IMG/VR virus record: IMGVR_UViG_3300042946_000199
Span: 1-32,225 of that record
DNA: 32,225 nucleotides
Source: a virus
Strand: one strand, 5' to 3'
The position numbers and the translations under genes were made by a program. Under the pieces are notes generated by a model. It ran no database searches and had not been told where the DNA came from. It saw only the letters and a list, made by a program, of their open reading frames with translations. Below are positions 1 to 6,410 of this stretch, in pieces (the stretch's first letter is position 1; each line of letters opens with the position of its first letter).

Positions 1-182
1 TAACCGAAATCATCAAAATGGTGTTGGATTATGCACCAAATGTTTTGATTGGAGGCCACAACCAATTTGATAACAAAGCGTGCCCATCGTTTTGGGTGCC
101 GGATTTTTTAAAATCAATCGGTGTTCCGGAACGGAACATTTACAAAAACGACCCATTCGGATATGGCAACAAATTGTTTTGA
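1..182 (+). CDS. Endolysin, N-acetylmuramoyl-L-alanine amidase-like, C-terminal fragment
   Basis: The gene enters from upstream; its frame runs from base 3 to the TGA at 180-182, giving about 59 C-terminal residues. The segment GGHNQFDNKACPSF carries the GH...K-x-C-P pattern of zinc amidases of the T7-lysozyme/Amidase_2 type, where His and Cys are zinc ligands and the Lys is catalytic. Such enzymes cut the amide bond between N-acetylmuramate and the stem peptide in the periplasm during lysis. A holin-like and a spanin-like gene follow, which fits a lysis block. The first half of the enzyme is outside the window, so the other ligands cannot be checked. The family call is inference from one motif and context. 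The next gene starts inside this one in another frame. Confidence 0.6.
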   Translation, partial: TEIIKMVLDYAPNVLIGGHNQFDNKACPSFWVPDFLKSIGVPERNIYKNDPFGYGNKLF

Positions 183-1107
183 TAATTTCATTGGAATCAA
201 ATGTGTTTCACAAACCAAACCCAAATCCGGTTTGTACATTGATGATTTGGAGGGAATAAATTTACGTTTTGCGGCCGATGTGGCCGATTCCGGTTATCAA
301 TCCGGAATTGGGTTGGTTCAATCCAAAATAAATTTTGCAACCCAAATTGTGTTGGATGAAATTGCAAAATACTCAATGCCGTATTTTCGGATGAATTCAT
401 TGATTGATTCATTACATGCCGGGGATTGGCAATCATCGTTTTTGGCACCAAATCCAAATCAACGTGGCATTCGAATCACAACCCGGGAATCCCGGATGGT
501 TCGGATTCGTGTTCAATCGGTTCAAATCCGAATCGTTGAAACGGGTTATTCGGGAAACATCGAAATCAATGATGGTATATTTACAACCCAATATCCATTC
601 ACAACCGATTTGGATGGGTTTGCCGAAATATTCCCGGATTATTTATCCGATGGGGCCGAAATATACATCACAACGGATAACACATCCATAAACGTAAACA
701 ACACGAAAATCAAATCATCGTGCAATTGCACAACGGCAAAATCCCGTTATTTATTGGGCAATGGATGGAATGGTGGTTCAACATCATCATCATCGTTTGG
801 TTTATCGGTTAATGTTGCGGCCGAATGTTCGGTTGATGAAATCGGTTGTGTTTTGGCCCAAAAAATCCGTTTCCCGGTTTTATACCGGGCCGGAATCGAA
901 ATTGTTAAGGAGGCCATAACAACCGACCGGTTGAATTCGGTTACATTATTGGATGGTGAAAAATGTGAATTCATGTTGGCCGAATTCGAAAAACAATATC
1001 AATCACATTTTGAAACGGCAATCCAACAATTGCCGGCATTATTTTCAAAAATGGATGATGTTTGCATTGTTTGTAATCAATCCCGTTACGTTTACGGGTT
1101 GCCATAA
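163..1107 (+). CDS. Unknown protein, probably virion-associated (314 aa)
   Basis: The family is not recognised. I chose ATG 163, which overlaps the amidase end by 20 bases; an in-frame GTG at 121 would add 14 residues that read like amidase shadow. The protein has no signal peptide or membrane helix. It is rich in Asn, Thr and Ile with scattered Cys, including CNC near residue 190 and CIVC near the C-terminus, and a Ser/Gly-rich stretch near residue 210. The middle looks beta-rich. Similar Cys-bearing, beta-rich composition is seen in the capsid and tail proteins of this genome, so a structural role is a reasonable guess, no more. Confidence 0.6.
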   Translation: MATNCFDNFIGIKCVSQTKPKSGLYIDDLEGINLRFAADVADSGYQSGIGLVQSKINFATQIVLDEIAKYSMPYFRMNSLIDSLHAGDWQSSFLAPNPNQRGIRITTRESRMVRIRVQSVQIRIVETGYSGNIEINDGIFTTQYPFTTDLDGFAEIFPDYLSDGAEIYITTDNTSINVNNTKIKSSCNCTTAKSRYLLGNGWNGGSTSSSSFGLSVNVAAECSVDEIGCVLAQKIRFPVLYRAGIEIVKEAITTDRLNSVTLLDGEKCEFMLAEFEKQYQSHFETAIQQLPALFSKMDDVCIVCNQSRYVYGLP

Positions 1108-1130
1108 ATAACCAATTAAATCAAATCGAT

Positions 1131-1217
1131 ATGGGATGCAATTGCGGTTCAAATAAACCGAAACCGGCCGGCCGGCCCGTTCAACGGCCCGTGGCAAAAC
1201 CAACACGTGGTAAGTAA
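1131..1217 (+). CDS. Tiny Cys-rich basic protein (28 aa)
   Basis: ATG 1131 to TAA 1215-1217 encodes MGCNCGSNKPKPAGRPV followed by a basic Pro/Arg tail. A short CxC start followed by a Lys/Pro-rich tail is, from general familiarity, a common style of very small phage ORF near lysis genes. The codons follow the unusual genome style (CCG, GGC, CGG), supporting real coding. Function is unknown. The overall small size means it could be spurious. Confidence 0.45.
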   Translation: MGCNCGSNKPKPAGRPVQRPVAKPTRGK

Positions 1218-1285
1218 ATCGAACACGTGTAATTTTTTAATGAAAAACACAAAACAAAATTGTGGTTTTTGGAGTAAATTGATTG

Positions 1286-1495
1286 ATGGCACGTGGTAAG
1301 GTTGATAAAACAAAACGGATTTTGAATGTTGTTTCGAAGCATTGGCGAAAAACCATTGGTTCGTTGGGCGTTTTAACATCGATTGTTTTGTTGATTTTCA
1401 AAATCATATCAACCGAAACATTGGCGGCCATTATTGCGGCATTAATTGCGGCCGGTTATGTTCCAAAATCCAACAACAATGAAACATCAAATTGA
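1286..1495 (+). CDS. Holin-like small membrane protein (69 aa)
   Basis: The protein has a basic N-terminus (residues 3-22 with many Lys and Arg), a hydrophobic helix at about 24-41 and a second, Ala/Ile-rich one at 45-59, then a short polar tail. That size and topology fit a class II/III type holin, which would permeabilise the inner membrane to release the amidase. The start is ATG 1286; a TTG at 1283 is also in frame. A GGAG at 1271-1274 lies about 12 bases upstream, one of few Shine-Dalgarno-like words here. It sits between the amidase fragment and a spanin-like gene. The function is inferred from topology and position only. Confidence 0.5.
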   Translation: MARGKVDKTKRILNVVSKHWRKTIGSLGVLTSIVLLIFKIISTETLAAIIAALIAAGYVPKSNNNETSN

Positions 1496-1952
1496 ATTGG
1501 GTGATACATTAATCATCATGCAACACGAAAAAATCCAAATTTGCAAATCGAAAGGCCATTGCCAAAACCACCCAAACCAATTTATTTGGGTGCATCGAAC
1601 AACCAATGCCGATTCATTGGTTGAAATGGAGCAAAAAACCGATGTTGAACAACCAACGATTCGGATTCCGGTTCAAAAAACAACCGAAAAACATGAATTA
1701 ACGGCATTCGATACCATCAAACCATGTGATTCGAAATGGTTGGAATCCGGTGATTCCCGTTTAACATCGGAGTTCATCGAATTCCCGGCACAAACAATTG
1801 AAAACAAACCTAAATTTCCCGGTGATTCGATTGGATTTGGATTGGTTTGTGGGTTTGTTTCTTACGTGGCAATCAATTATGTTATTGATTGTGTGAAAAA
1901 CGGATATTGGAGTGAATTTTTTACGGAATTGAAAACCGAATGGAATTCATAA
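1479..1952 (+). CDS. Membrane protein of unknown function in lysis block (157 aa)
   Basis: ATG 1479 overlaps the end of the holin-like gene. The first about 115 residues are polar, with Cys/His clusters (KSKGHCQNHPNQ near residues 23-34) and many Thr, Glu and Lys. One strong hydrophobic helix lies at about residues 118-139, followed by an 18-residue polar end. Upstream in-frame starts at TTG 1446 and ATG 1458 exist but lie deeper in the holin-like gene. The location between holin-like and spanin-like genes suggests a lysis accessory or antiholin, but no family is recognised. Confidence 0.6.
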   Translation: MKHQIELGDTLIIMQHEKIQICKSKGHCQNHPNQFIWVHRTTNADSLVEMEQKTDVEQPTIRIPVQKTTEKHELTAFDTIKPCDSKWLESGDSRLTSEFIEFPAQTIENKPKFPGDSIGFGLVCGFVSYVAINYVIDCVKNGYWSEFFTELKTEWNS

Positions 1953-1961
1953 ATTTATGGT

Positions 1962-2360
1962 GTGAAAATTACATTTGGAGTTTTGATGTTTTGGTTAACG
2001 TTTGCCGGTTGTGTTACCGAAAAACGATGCATGGAAAAATTCCCGGCATCAACCCAAACCATCGTTCGTGATACAACCATCATAACCAATTCAAAATCGT
2101 TTGACACGTTGGTGGCATTCGGTTCACGTGATACCATTTTTATTCGTGATTGGAAAACAAAGATTGAAACCCAATTGGTTCGGGTTAACGATTCGGTTTT
2201 CGTGAAAACGATTTGCCCGGGTGATACAATCCGGATTGAAAAAGTTATTCAAAACATCGTTAAACACGAACCGGTTGAACAATCCAACATCCCGTGGTGG
2301 TTGGTTGGAATAACATTGTTGGTTTTGGTTTTATCCATCATTTTACAATTCAAAAGATAA
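1962..2360 (+). CDS. Lipoprotein with C-terminal membrane helix, u-spanin-like (132 aa)
   Basis: From GTG 1962 the protein starts MKITFGVLMFWLTFAGC, a short lipoprotein signal with Cys17 as the likely lipidated residue. The centre (about 18-108) is rich in Thr, Asp, Val and Ile and looks beta-rich. A hydrophobic helix runs from about 112 to 129 and ends in QFKR. An N-terminal lipid anchor for the outer membrane plus a C-terminal inner-membrane helix is the architecture of unimolecular spanins such as phage T1 gp11, which join and fuse the two membranes in the last lysis step. The neighbouring amidase and holin-like genes fit. The Phe at -3 of the lipobox is less usual. The next gene overlaps by one base (TAATG). 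Confidence 0.62.
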   Translation: MKITFGVLMFWLTFAGCVTEKRCMEKFPASTQTIVRDTTIITNSKSFDTLVAFGSRDTIFIRDWKTKIETQLVRVNDSVFVKTICPGDTIRIEKVIQNIVKHEPVEQSNIPWWLVGITLLVLVLSIILQFKR

Positions 2361-2809
2361 TGGAATTAAACGATTTGTTGGCCCGGATTTCCACGTTATC
2401 AACGGCCGTTGCATCGGCCCGTGGTGATGTACTTTATTTGGGTGGATTGGATTTGTTGGGTGAAATGTTGGGCCGAATATTTAACGATGGTAAGGATTCA
2501 ACCGATAAACCGATTGGGAAATACAAATCCAAATCATGGATTAAAACCCGTTCGTTGAATGGGAGGCAAACCGGGTTTGTGGATTTACAATTCACCGGTG
2601 ATTTATTCAATTCAATCCAAGTGGTTAAACGTGGAAACGATGTGTTCATTGCAATCATCAATGATGATGATTACAACAAAGCAATCGGAAACGAAAAACG
2701 GAGGAAAAAAACGATTTTTTTGCCAACCGAAAACGAACGTGATAACACCGAAAAATACATTAACGATTTATTTGAGGATGAATTTTTAAAAGCATTCAAC
2801 AAATTATGA
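2360..2809 (+). CDS. Putative neck / tail-completion protein (149 aa)
   Basis: The start ATG 2360 overlaps the previous stop by one base. Residues about 60-90 read as a linker, then LQFTGDLFNSIQV, a pattern seen in small phage head-tail joining and virion-morphogenesis proteins (HK97 gp10-like and related), where a Gly-x-Leu-x-x-Ser-Ile strand begins a beta domain. A basic KRRKK patch lies near residue 113. The C-terminus is acidic and helical. The following gene overlaps in an ATGA. The neck assignment rests on this weak motif and on size and company. The family was not confirmed. Confidence 0.45.
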   Translation: MELNDLLARISTLSTAVASARGDVLYLGGLDLLGEMLGRIFNDGKDSTDKPIGKYKSKSWIKTRSLNGRQTGFVDLQFTGDLFNSIQVVKRGNDVFIAIINDDDYNKAIGNEKRRKKTIFLPTENERDNTEKYINDLFEDEFLKAFNKL

Positions 2810-3372
2810 TTGATTACATCAACACCATCATTGAATCGGTGAAACAATCGGTTCCGGAAATAAAAAAATCCATTGCATTGGCAAAAATCGATGATGAAAA
2901 CCGGGTTTTGGTTCGTGATAAAACATCGAACGAATATATTTTTGCCGGAATAAACGATTTGGATGATGGTTGGATGTACGTTCGAACACGTGATGATGGG
3001 AGGATTAATTTTTCCGATGCATCAACCAACAAAAAATTTGCGGCAATGCAATCGTTTTTCCGGGTTCGTTATGAATTGAGGATTGTGGCATGTTTGAAAA
3101 ACGTTGATGCGTTTTGTTTGGAGGAATCAATACGTTTTGGGGTTATGAATGCACCATTGGCATCATCGGCCACATTTGCAAACGTTGGAATCGTTCCAAT
3201 CGAATCCATCACCGACCCAATTTCGGTTGCAACGGCCGAATCCCCATCGAAAAAACCGAAACCATTTTCCAAAAATTTAACCATGATTGCATTCGATTTC
3301 GATTTGGTTGGTGATAAAGATATGGCATTGGATGCATATTGTTTGCATCCGTGTTCGGGCCAATCGTGTTAA
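2806..3372 (+). CDS. Unknown protein, possible tail-terminator or neck protein (188 aa)
   Basis: It is ATGA-coupled to the putative neck gene. The N-terminus (1-30) is helical. The middle (30-100) alternates charged and hydrophobic residues, and the stretch FFRVRYELRIVACL at about 84-97 looks like a beta strand of the kind seen in tail terminator proteins. A Pro/Ser/Lys-rich linker sits near 145-155. The last residues contain three Cys (YCLHPCSGQSC). No family is recognised. Position directly after a neck candidate is the only functional hint. Confidence 0.55.
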   Translation: MIDYINTIIESVKQSVPEIKKSIALAKIDDENRVLVRDKTSNEYIFAGINDLDDGWMYVRTRDDGRINFSDASTNKKFAAMQSFFRVRYELRIVACLKNVDAFCLEESIRFGVMNAPLASSATFANVGIVPIESITDPISVATAESPSKKPKPFSKNLTMIAFDFDLVGDKDMALDAYCLHPCSGQSC

Positions 3373-3399
3373 TTTGTAATTTTACCAAAAACAAAAATT

Positions 3400-3702
3400 A
3401 TGAATTGTGGATGTATTAAACATTTGGGTTGTTTCATTCCGGAACAAATAATTGATTTCGGGATTGCGGCACCATTTGGTGATGATTACATTTTTGAAAT
3501 ATGGAGTTCAACCGGGTTTTATACCATAACCGAAACGTTTGGTTTTGGTGTTCCGTTGGTTTTGCCGTTTACGTTCAATGAAAATTCATCAACCATCATA
3601 AAAATTAAAATTTCAACGTATTCGGTTCCCGGATTGCAATACATCACAACATCGGATGGTGCATGTTCATTTGAGGTTTCCGGATTAATCCCAACGTGTT
3701 AA
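3400..3702 (+). CDS. Unknown small protein with N-terminal Cys motif (100 aa)
   Basis: The protein starts MNCGCIKHLGCF and then becomes a beta-rich, hydrophobic domain (Ile, Phe, Thr, Ser), ending in a Cys pair separated by a dozen residues. No signal peptide is evident. The size and composition suggest a compact beta-sandwich, perhaps a small virion protein or decoration protein; this is a guess. It lies 27 bases after the previous gene and one base before the next. Confidence 0.5.
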   Translation: MNCGCIKHLGCFIPEQIIDFGIAAPFGDDYIFEIWSSTGFYTITETFGFGVPLVLPFTFNENSSTIIKIKISTYSVPGLQYITTSDGACSFEVSGLIPTC

Positions 3703-3703
3703 A

Positions 3704-4117
3704 ATGAAAAAGATAAAAGATTCAATAAATCAATTTTTATTCATCACCATCGGAGGAATGTTTGGATTCACAATCGGCAAAATGTTCGGATGTGGATTCG
3801 ACAAACCAACATTGATGTTGATGATTGGCGTTTCATCGGCATTCATTTCGATTTTTATCGATTTCCTCATTCAACCGGAACAAATTTTCGGGTTTTGGGG
3901 CCGTGGGTTGGAATGGTTCAAATCATTAAAACCAAACCCGTTCAAATTTATGGCCAAACCATTGGGAGGTTGTTTATATTGTATGAATGTATGGGTTACG
4001 TTTTTCGTGTTTTTGGCAACACGTGGTGAAACCAACATCGGATGGTGGTGGTTTATATTGATTGCATCAATTTCACACATTACATTGGCCATAACCGAAC
4101 GAAACGTGAACGGATAA
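3704..4117 (+). CDS. Four-helix membrane protein with CxxC motif (137 aa)
   Basis: Hydrophobic helices are visible at about 10-29, 35-56, 91-106 and 112-131. Between the second and third is an amphipathic, aromatic loop. The motif PLGGCLYCMNVW (Cys90, Cys93) just before the third helix resembles the C-x-Y-C...W signature of DUF1360-type small membrane proteins, whose function is unknown. It is the last gene before the terminator and the large non-coding region. It could act in lysis, superinfection exclusion or host membrane alteration. None of these is shown by the sequence. Confidence 0.55.
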   Translation: MKKIKDSINQFLFITIGGMFGFTIGKMFGCGFDKPTLMLMIGVSSAFISIFIDFLIQPEQIFGFWGRGLEWFKSLKPNPFKFMAKPLGGCLYCMNVWVTFFVFLATRGETNIGWWWFILIASISHITLAITERNVNG

Positions 4118-4123
4118 CAAATT

Positions 4124-4205
4124 GGAAAATCCATTGTGGGCACACATTTGGGTTGTTCATGTGTGGGTTTTGCTTAAATTTGTGATGTTTCACAATGGAT
4201 TTTCC
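4124..4205. repeat. 15-bp perfect inverted repeat with nested 7-bp stem
   Basis: GGAAAATCCATTGTG at 4124-4138 is the exact reverse complement of 4191-4205. Between the arms a second stem, CACACAT at 4141-4147 with ATGTGTG at 4159-4165, can form. If transcribed it gives a branched hairpin after the stop of the membrane protein gene. A promoter-like element lies between the arms. It could be an RNA structure, a pair of protein-binding half-sites flanking a promoter, or a replication structure. Confidence 0.85.
4153..4182 (+). promoter_or_regulatory. Candidate promoter TTG-N19-TAAATTTG inside the inverted repeat
   Basis: TTG at 4153-4155 is followed after exactly 19 bases by TAAATTTG at 4175-4182, a match to the Bacteroidota -33/-7 pattern TTG-N17/23-TAnnTTTG. 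The spacing equals that of the two early promoters at 4321 and 6100. Transcription would begin near 4188-4190 and meet the terminator at 4226. That gives a short transcript without an open reading frame. Confidence 0.5.
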
Positions 4206-4256
4206 GTTTTGGGCTTTGCGTATTGAACACCGGGGTGGTTCCCGGTGTTTTTTTTT
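4188..4256 (+). ncRNA. Candidate small RNA of about 65-70 nt
   Basis: This interval has its own promoter-like element upstream, no open frame of note, and ends in a strong intrinsic terminator. Its first 15 or so bases are the 3' arm of the perfect inverted repeat. They would therefore be complementary to the 4124-4138 segment, which lies just after the stop codon of the membrane protein gene and would be in that gene's mRNA. The region between arm and terminator is not self-complementary to my eye. That it is transcribed is inference. Confidence 0.35.
4226..4256 (+). terminator. Strong intrinsic terminator
   Basis: The stem ACACCGGG (4227-4234) pairs with CCCGGTGT (4241-4248) around a GTGGTT loop and is followed by eight more T residues. 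It separates the late (lysis/neck) genes from the early region and would also end the candidate small RNA. Confidence 0.88.
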
Positions 4257-4320
4257 GCATTGATTTTCAATCAATTAATCACAACCAACAAAAAAAACAA
4301 CAAAAAAAATCAATCGATTG

Positions 4321-4350
4321 TTGTTTATATCAAAAACGGGTGTACATTTG
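4321..4350 (+). promoter_or_regulatory. Early promoter 1, TTG-N19-TACATTTG
   Basis: TTG 4321-4323, a 19-base spacer and TACATTTG 4343-4350 match the Bacteroidota promoter consensus. A 10-base perfect palindrome CAATCGATTG (4311-4320) abuts the -33 box and could be an operator. The -7 element and the bases after it (CATATACCAAAAACGCAAT) are repeated almost exactly at the promoter before 6154. It would drive the early gene run starting at 4374. Confidence 0.75.
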
Positions 4351-4373
4351 CATATACCAAAAACGCAATAACC

Positions 4374-4601
4374 ATGAAAACAACCATTGAAAACATCGAA
4401 AAATCTAATGATTCATTTGTTAAACATATTGTATATGTTGCAAATAACTCAAAAAACGAAACCGAATTGAGAAACAAAGTAACGCGAATGTTTAATGTTT
4501 TCGAATCATCCGAAAATTACATTTTCGGTTTCGGTGGCTCACACATGTGGGTTTCGGATAAACAAACCGGCAAACGAATTTTAATAACAATTTTCGCATA
4601 A
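4374..4601 (+). CDS. Unknown small early protein (75 aa)
   Basis: ATG 4374 follows the early promoter by about 24 bases, and the leader word AAAACGCAA ends six bases upstream. This start is preferred over in-frame upstream codons, which would lie before the promoter. The protein is Asn/Lys/Glu-rich in its first half, with an aromatic Gly-rich part (FGFGGSHMW) near residue 52. No family is recognised. As the first gene after an early promoter it may act early in infection, possibly on the host. It is followed by hairpin copy 1. Confidence 0.65.
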   Translation: MKTTIENIEKSNDSFVKHIVYVANNSKNETELRNKVTRMFNVFESSENYIFGFGGSHMWVSDKQTGKRILITIFA

Positions 4602-4607
4602 TAATCC

Positions 4608-4634
4608 GGCCCGGTTTCGGCCGGGCCATTTTTT
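4608..4634 (+). terminator. Early hairpin copy 1 (GGCCCGG/CCGGGCC plus T-run)
   Basis: A 7-bp GC-only stem (4608-4614 with 4621-4627) with loop TTTCGG is followed by A and six T residues. It begins six bases after a stop codon. The same element recurs at 5265, 6355 and 6805. Terminator-like, but the downstream gene has no promoter of its own that I can see, so partial read-through is likely. Confidence 0.75.
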
Positions 4635-4664
4635 CAAAACTCAAAAACGCAAAAACAAAACACC

Positions 4665-5258
4665 ATGAAAACCACAAACAACACATCAAACACTTGCAAT
4701 TTCAACGTTGCCGCTTCAAAATCAGAAACAAACAACGATAATCGTATTTGGATTATTTGGGGTGATGAACAAAAAATTATTGCTCAATTCAAAACAATGG
4801 ATGAATTGGTTTCGGCCGGTTACGTTCAAAAATACGCGGCAAATTTCGGTTACGAACATTTGGTTAATGGTTCATTGAAAAATTGGGCAAATGTTGAAAT
4901 CCACAACATTTTTGTAACATCGGCAAATCCGGTTTACAATTATGGGTTGGATTTCAAAATTTGGATTAATTACAAGGCCGATGGAATCAATTTTATGATG
5001 CAATTAAACATCGGTTCATCATCATTAACATCGGCACCATTGCAACGTGTAATGTTACACATTGCGGTTCCGGCCGGTTTTGATTTCGACAATTTGGAAA
5101 ACAATTCAATGGAAATCATCCAACAATGGATGCATAACCTAAAAAACAATGTTTATTCATCGTTTGAATTTTCAACGAATGCATTTTATGAAAAAGGTGC
5201 AAAATTTCGTCCAATGTTGCGCGAATTGAGCGCAAAATACCAATTCATTTTCGCATAA
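4665..5258 (+). CDS. Unknown early protein (197 aa)
   Basis: The family is not recognised. It starts at ATG 4665 after an A-rich leader containing AAAACGCAA. It is a soluble protein without signal or membrane helix; the first 25 residues are Asn/Ser/Thr-rich and probably disordered. The body has many aromatics (Trp, Tyr, Phe) and alternating strands suggestive of an alpha/beta fold. It is flanked on both sides by copies of the same GC hairpin. It may be translated as an independent unit of the early region. No function can be assigned. Confidence 0.7.
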   Translation: MKTTNNTSNTCNFNVAASKSETNNDNRIWIIWGDEQKIIAQFKTMDELVSAGYVQKYAANFGYEHLVNGSLKNWANVEIHNIFVTSANPVYNYGLDFKIWINYKADGINFMMQLNIGSSSLTSAPLQRVMLHIAVPAGFDFDNLENNSMEIIQQWMHNLKNNVYSSFEFSTNAFYEKGAKFRPMLRELSAKYQFIFA

Positions 5259-5264
5259 ATATCC

Positions 5265-5292
5265 GGCCCGGTTTCGGCCGGGCCATTTTTTT
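5265..5292 (+). terminator. Early hairpin copy 2
   Basis: The stem GGCCCGG 5265-5271 with CCGGGCC 5278-5284 has loop TTTCGG, then A and seven T residues. This is the most terminator-like copy. It is followed by the shared A-rich leader ahead of ATG 5320. Confidence 0.75.
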
Positions 5293-5319
5293 AAACTCAA
5301 AACGCAAAAACTCAAAACC

Positions 5320-5529
5320 ATGAACACGAATCAACCTTTCGAAAATTATGCCGATGCTTATCACACATTGCACGAAATGGGTGCATCGATTAATCCATAT
5401 GTTTTTTCCCATCGTTTATGCATTTCTTATCGATTGGATACATTAAGCATTTATGAATTCGAAATGATTTCAAAACATTTGGTATCCATGATGGAAAAAA
5501 TTTATATTGAAACACCGATTGAATTTTAA
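5320..5529 (+). CDS. Unknown small early protein (69 aa)
   Basis: The protein has no recognised family. It is soluble, His- and Tyr-containing (ADAYHTLHEM near residues 12-21) and predicted mostly helical. The leader before ATG 5320 contains AAAACGCAA and reads almost identically to that before 6411. It lies between hairpin copy 2 and the next small gene. Confidence 0.6.
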   Translation: MNTNQPFENYADAYHTLHEMGASINPYVFSHRLCISYRLDTLSIYEFEMISKHLVSMMEKIYIETPIEF

Positions 5530-5555
5530 TTTTCAAAACCCCAAAACGCAAAATT

Positions 5556-5792
5556 ATGAACACATCAAAAACAAAAATTCAAATTGTTGCAATCACAAAA
5601 TCGGGAATCAATTTAATTTGGGATGAATTAGAACGTGATTTTATTTCATTCGAAAAAGAGGTTGTTGAAACCGATTTGGATGATTTAAAACATGCAAAAA
5701 CATGTGCAACCAAATATTATCCGGGAATCGTTAATGTTTGGGCCGAAATAATCGATATTGAATCAAATGAATTAATTGAGGTTATCCAATAA
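5556..5792 (+). CDS. Unknown small early protein (78 aa)
   Basis: A soluble, acidic protein that looks alpha/beta: a strand near residues 7-22, then an acidic helix EVVETDLDDLKHAKTC. No family is recognised. The A-rich leader with AAAACGCAA precedes ATG 5556. The gene ends 13 bases before a second type of terminator-like hairpin. Confidence 0.6.
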   Translation: MNTSKTKIQIVAITKSGINLIWDELERDFISFEKEVVETDLDDLKHAKTCATKYYPGIVNVWAEIIDIESNELIEVIQ

Positions 5793-5804
5793 AAAACATT
5801 TTTT

Positions 5805-5827
5805 AACCGGTTAAAACCGGTTTTTTT
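5805..5827 (+). terminator. Hairpin with T-run ending at a start codon
   Basis: AACCGG (5805-5810) pairs with CCGGTT (5817-5822) around TTAAAA and runs into T residues up to 5827. The ATG of the next gene begins at 5828, directly after the T-run. The structure may act as a terminator or attenuator, or may control ribosome access to that start. Confidence 0.6.
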
Positions 5828-6082
5828 ATGCGTTACATCATTTATTCAAACGGCACCATCAAACGGGATGGTGCAAACGAAACCAAAAACACAATGGCCG
5901 AACAATTATCCATGTTTGATGAATCCGAATCCCAACCGGTTAATGTTTACATCATCACGTTCGATGTTGGTGCCGGAAAACAAACCATTGAATCCAAACC
6001 AATGAACGAAACCGAATTGGATGATTTCGTTGAATTCATTGATGTGATGGGGATTTGGCACACAATCGAAAAAAAAGATTAA
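5828..6082 (+). CDS. Unknown early protein with clamp-binding-like motif (84 aa)
   Basis: The protein starts MRYIIYSNGTIKRDG, then has EQLSMFDE, where QLSMF (residues 26-30) resembles the QL[SD]LF peptide by which bacterial proteins bind the DNA polymerase sliding clamp. The rest is an acidic alpha/beta domain with a Trp near the end. No catalytic motif is visible. It may modulate host replication or recruit the clamp; this is inference from a short motif. The start codon abuts the T-run of a hairpin, so translation may be structure-controlled. A perfect dyad follows the stop by two bases. Confidence 0.6.
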   Translation: MRYIIYSNGTIKRDGANETKNTMAEQLSMFDESESQPVNVYIITFDVGAGKQTIESKPMNETELDDFVEFIDVMGIWHTIEKKD

Positions 6083-6084
6083 AA

Positions 6085-6111
6085 AATATCAAACAAAATT
6101 TGTTTGATATT
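6085..6111. promoter_or_regulatory. Perfect 13+13 bp dyad overlapping the -33 box of early promoter 2
   Basis: AATATCAAACAAA (6085-6097) and TTTGTTTGATATT (6099-6111) are exact reverse complements around a single A. The right arm contains the TTG of the promoter at 6100. The arrangement is that of an operator for a dimeric repressor; the one-base loop makes an RNA hairpin less likely. No repressor gene is visible in the window. Confidence 0.7.
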
Positions 6112-6129
6112 GAAAAACATGTACATTTG
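6100..6129 (+). promoter_or_regulatory. Early promoter 2, TTG-N19-TACATTTG
   Basis: TTG 6100-6102 is followed after 19 bases by TACATTTG 6122-6129. The stretch from the base pair before the -7 box to the leader (TGTACATTTGCATATACC, then AAAACGCAAT) is the same as at promoter 1. It would drive the genes from 6154 on, through or past the hairpins at 6355 and 6805. Confidence 0.75.
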
Positions 6130-6153
6130 CATATACCAAAAACGCAATCAACC

Positions 6154-6348
6154 ATGAACATTTCACGTAACACATTGAAAACCTACAAAGTAAGCGAAAC
6201 AACCAATTCATTTATTTTTGTAAACACTTGCAACATCACAATCGAATTGAACAAATTTGATGGTTCATTTATCGATGGAAACGTTGTTGATAATGAACAA
6301 ACCCAAAAATTGTTTTTGGCATTATTCAATGCCGCAATAAAAAAATAA
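6154..6348 (+). CDS. Unknown small early protein (64 aa)
   Basis: ATG 6154 is the first start after early promoter 2; upstream in-frame codons lie before the promoter and are rejected. The protein looks like a small beta domain (Thr, Asn, Phe, Ile) followed by a C-terminal helix. It resembles the first gene after promoter 1 in size and position, but I see no clear sequence similarity. Function unknown. Hairpin copy 3 follows. Confidence 0.6.
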   Translation: MNISRNTLKTYKVSETTNSFIFVNTCNITIELNKFDGSFIDGNVVDNEQTQKLFLALFNAAIKK

Positions 6349-6354
6349 TCATCC

Positions 6355-6382
6355 GGCCCGGTTTCGGCCGGGCCATTTCTTT
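6355..6382 (+). terminator. Early hairpin copy 3
   Basis: The same GGCCCGG-TTTCGG-CCGGGCC stem-loop (6355-6374) is followed by A and a T-run broken by one C (TTTCTTT). The weaker T-run suggests more read-through than copies 1 and 2. Confidence 0.7.
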
Positions 6383-6410
6383 AAACTCAAAACGCAAAAA
6401 ACTCAAAACC

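Noticed and set aside
121-162. GTG 121 as the start of the 163-1107 gene
   Set aside because: It would add 14 residues overlapping the amidase frame further; ATG 163 gives a more natural start.
3373-3399. TAATTTTA before 3400 as a promoter
   Set aside because: Lacks the final G of TAnnTTTG and has no TTG at the right distance.
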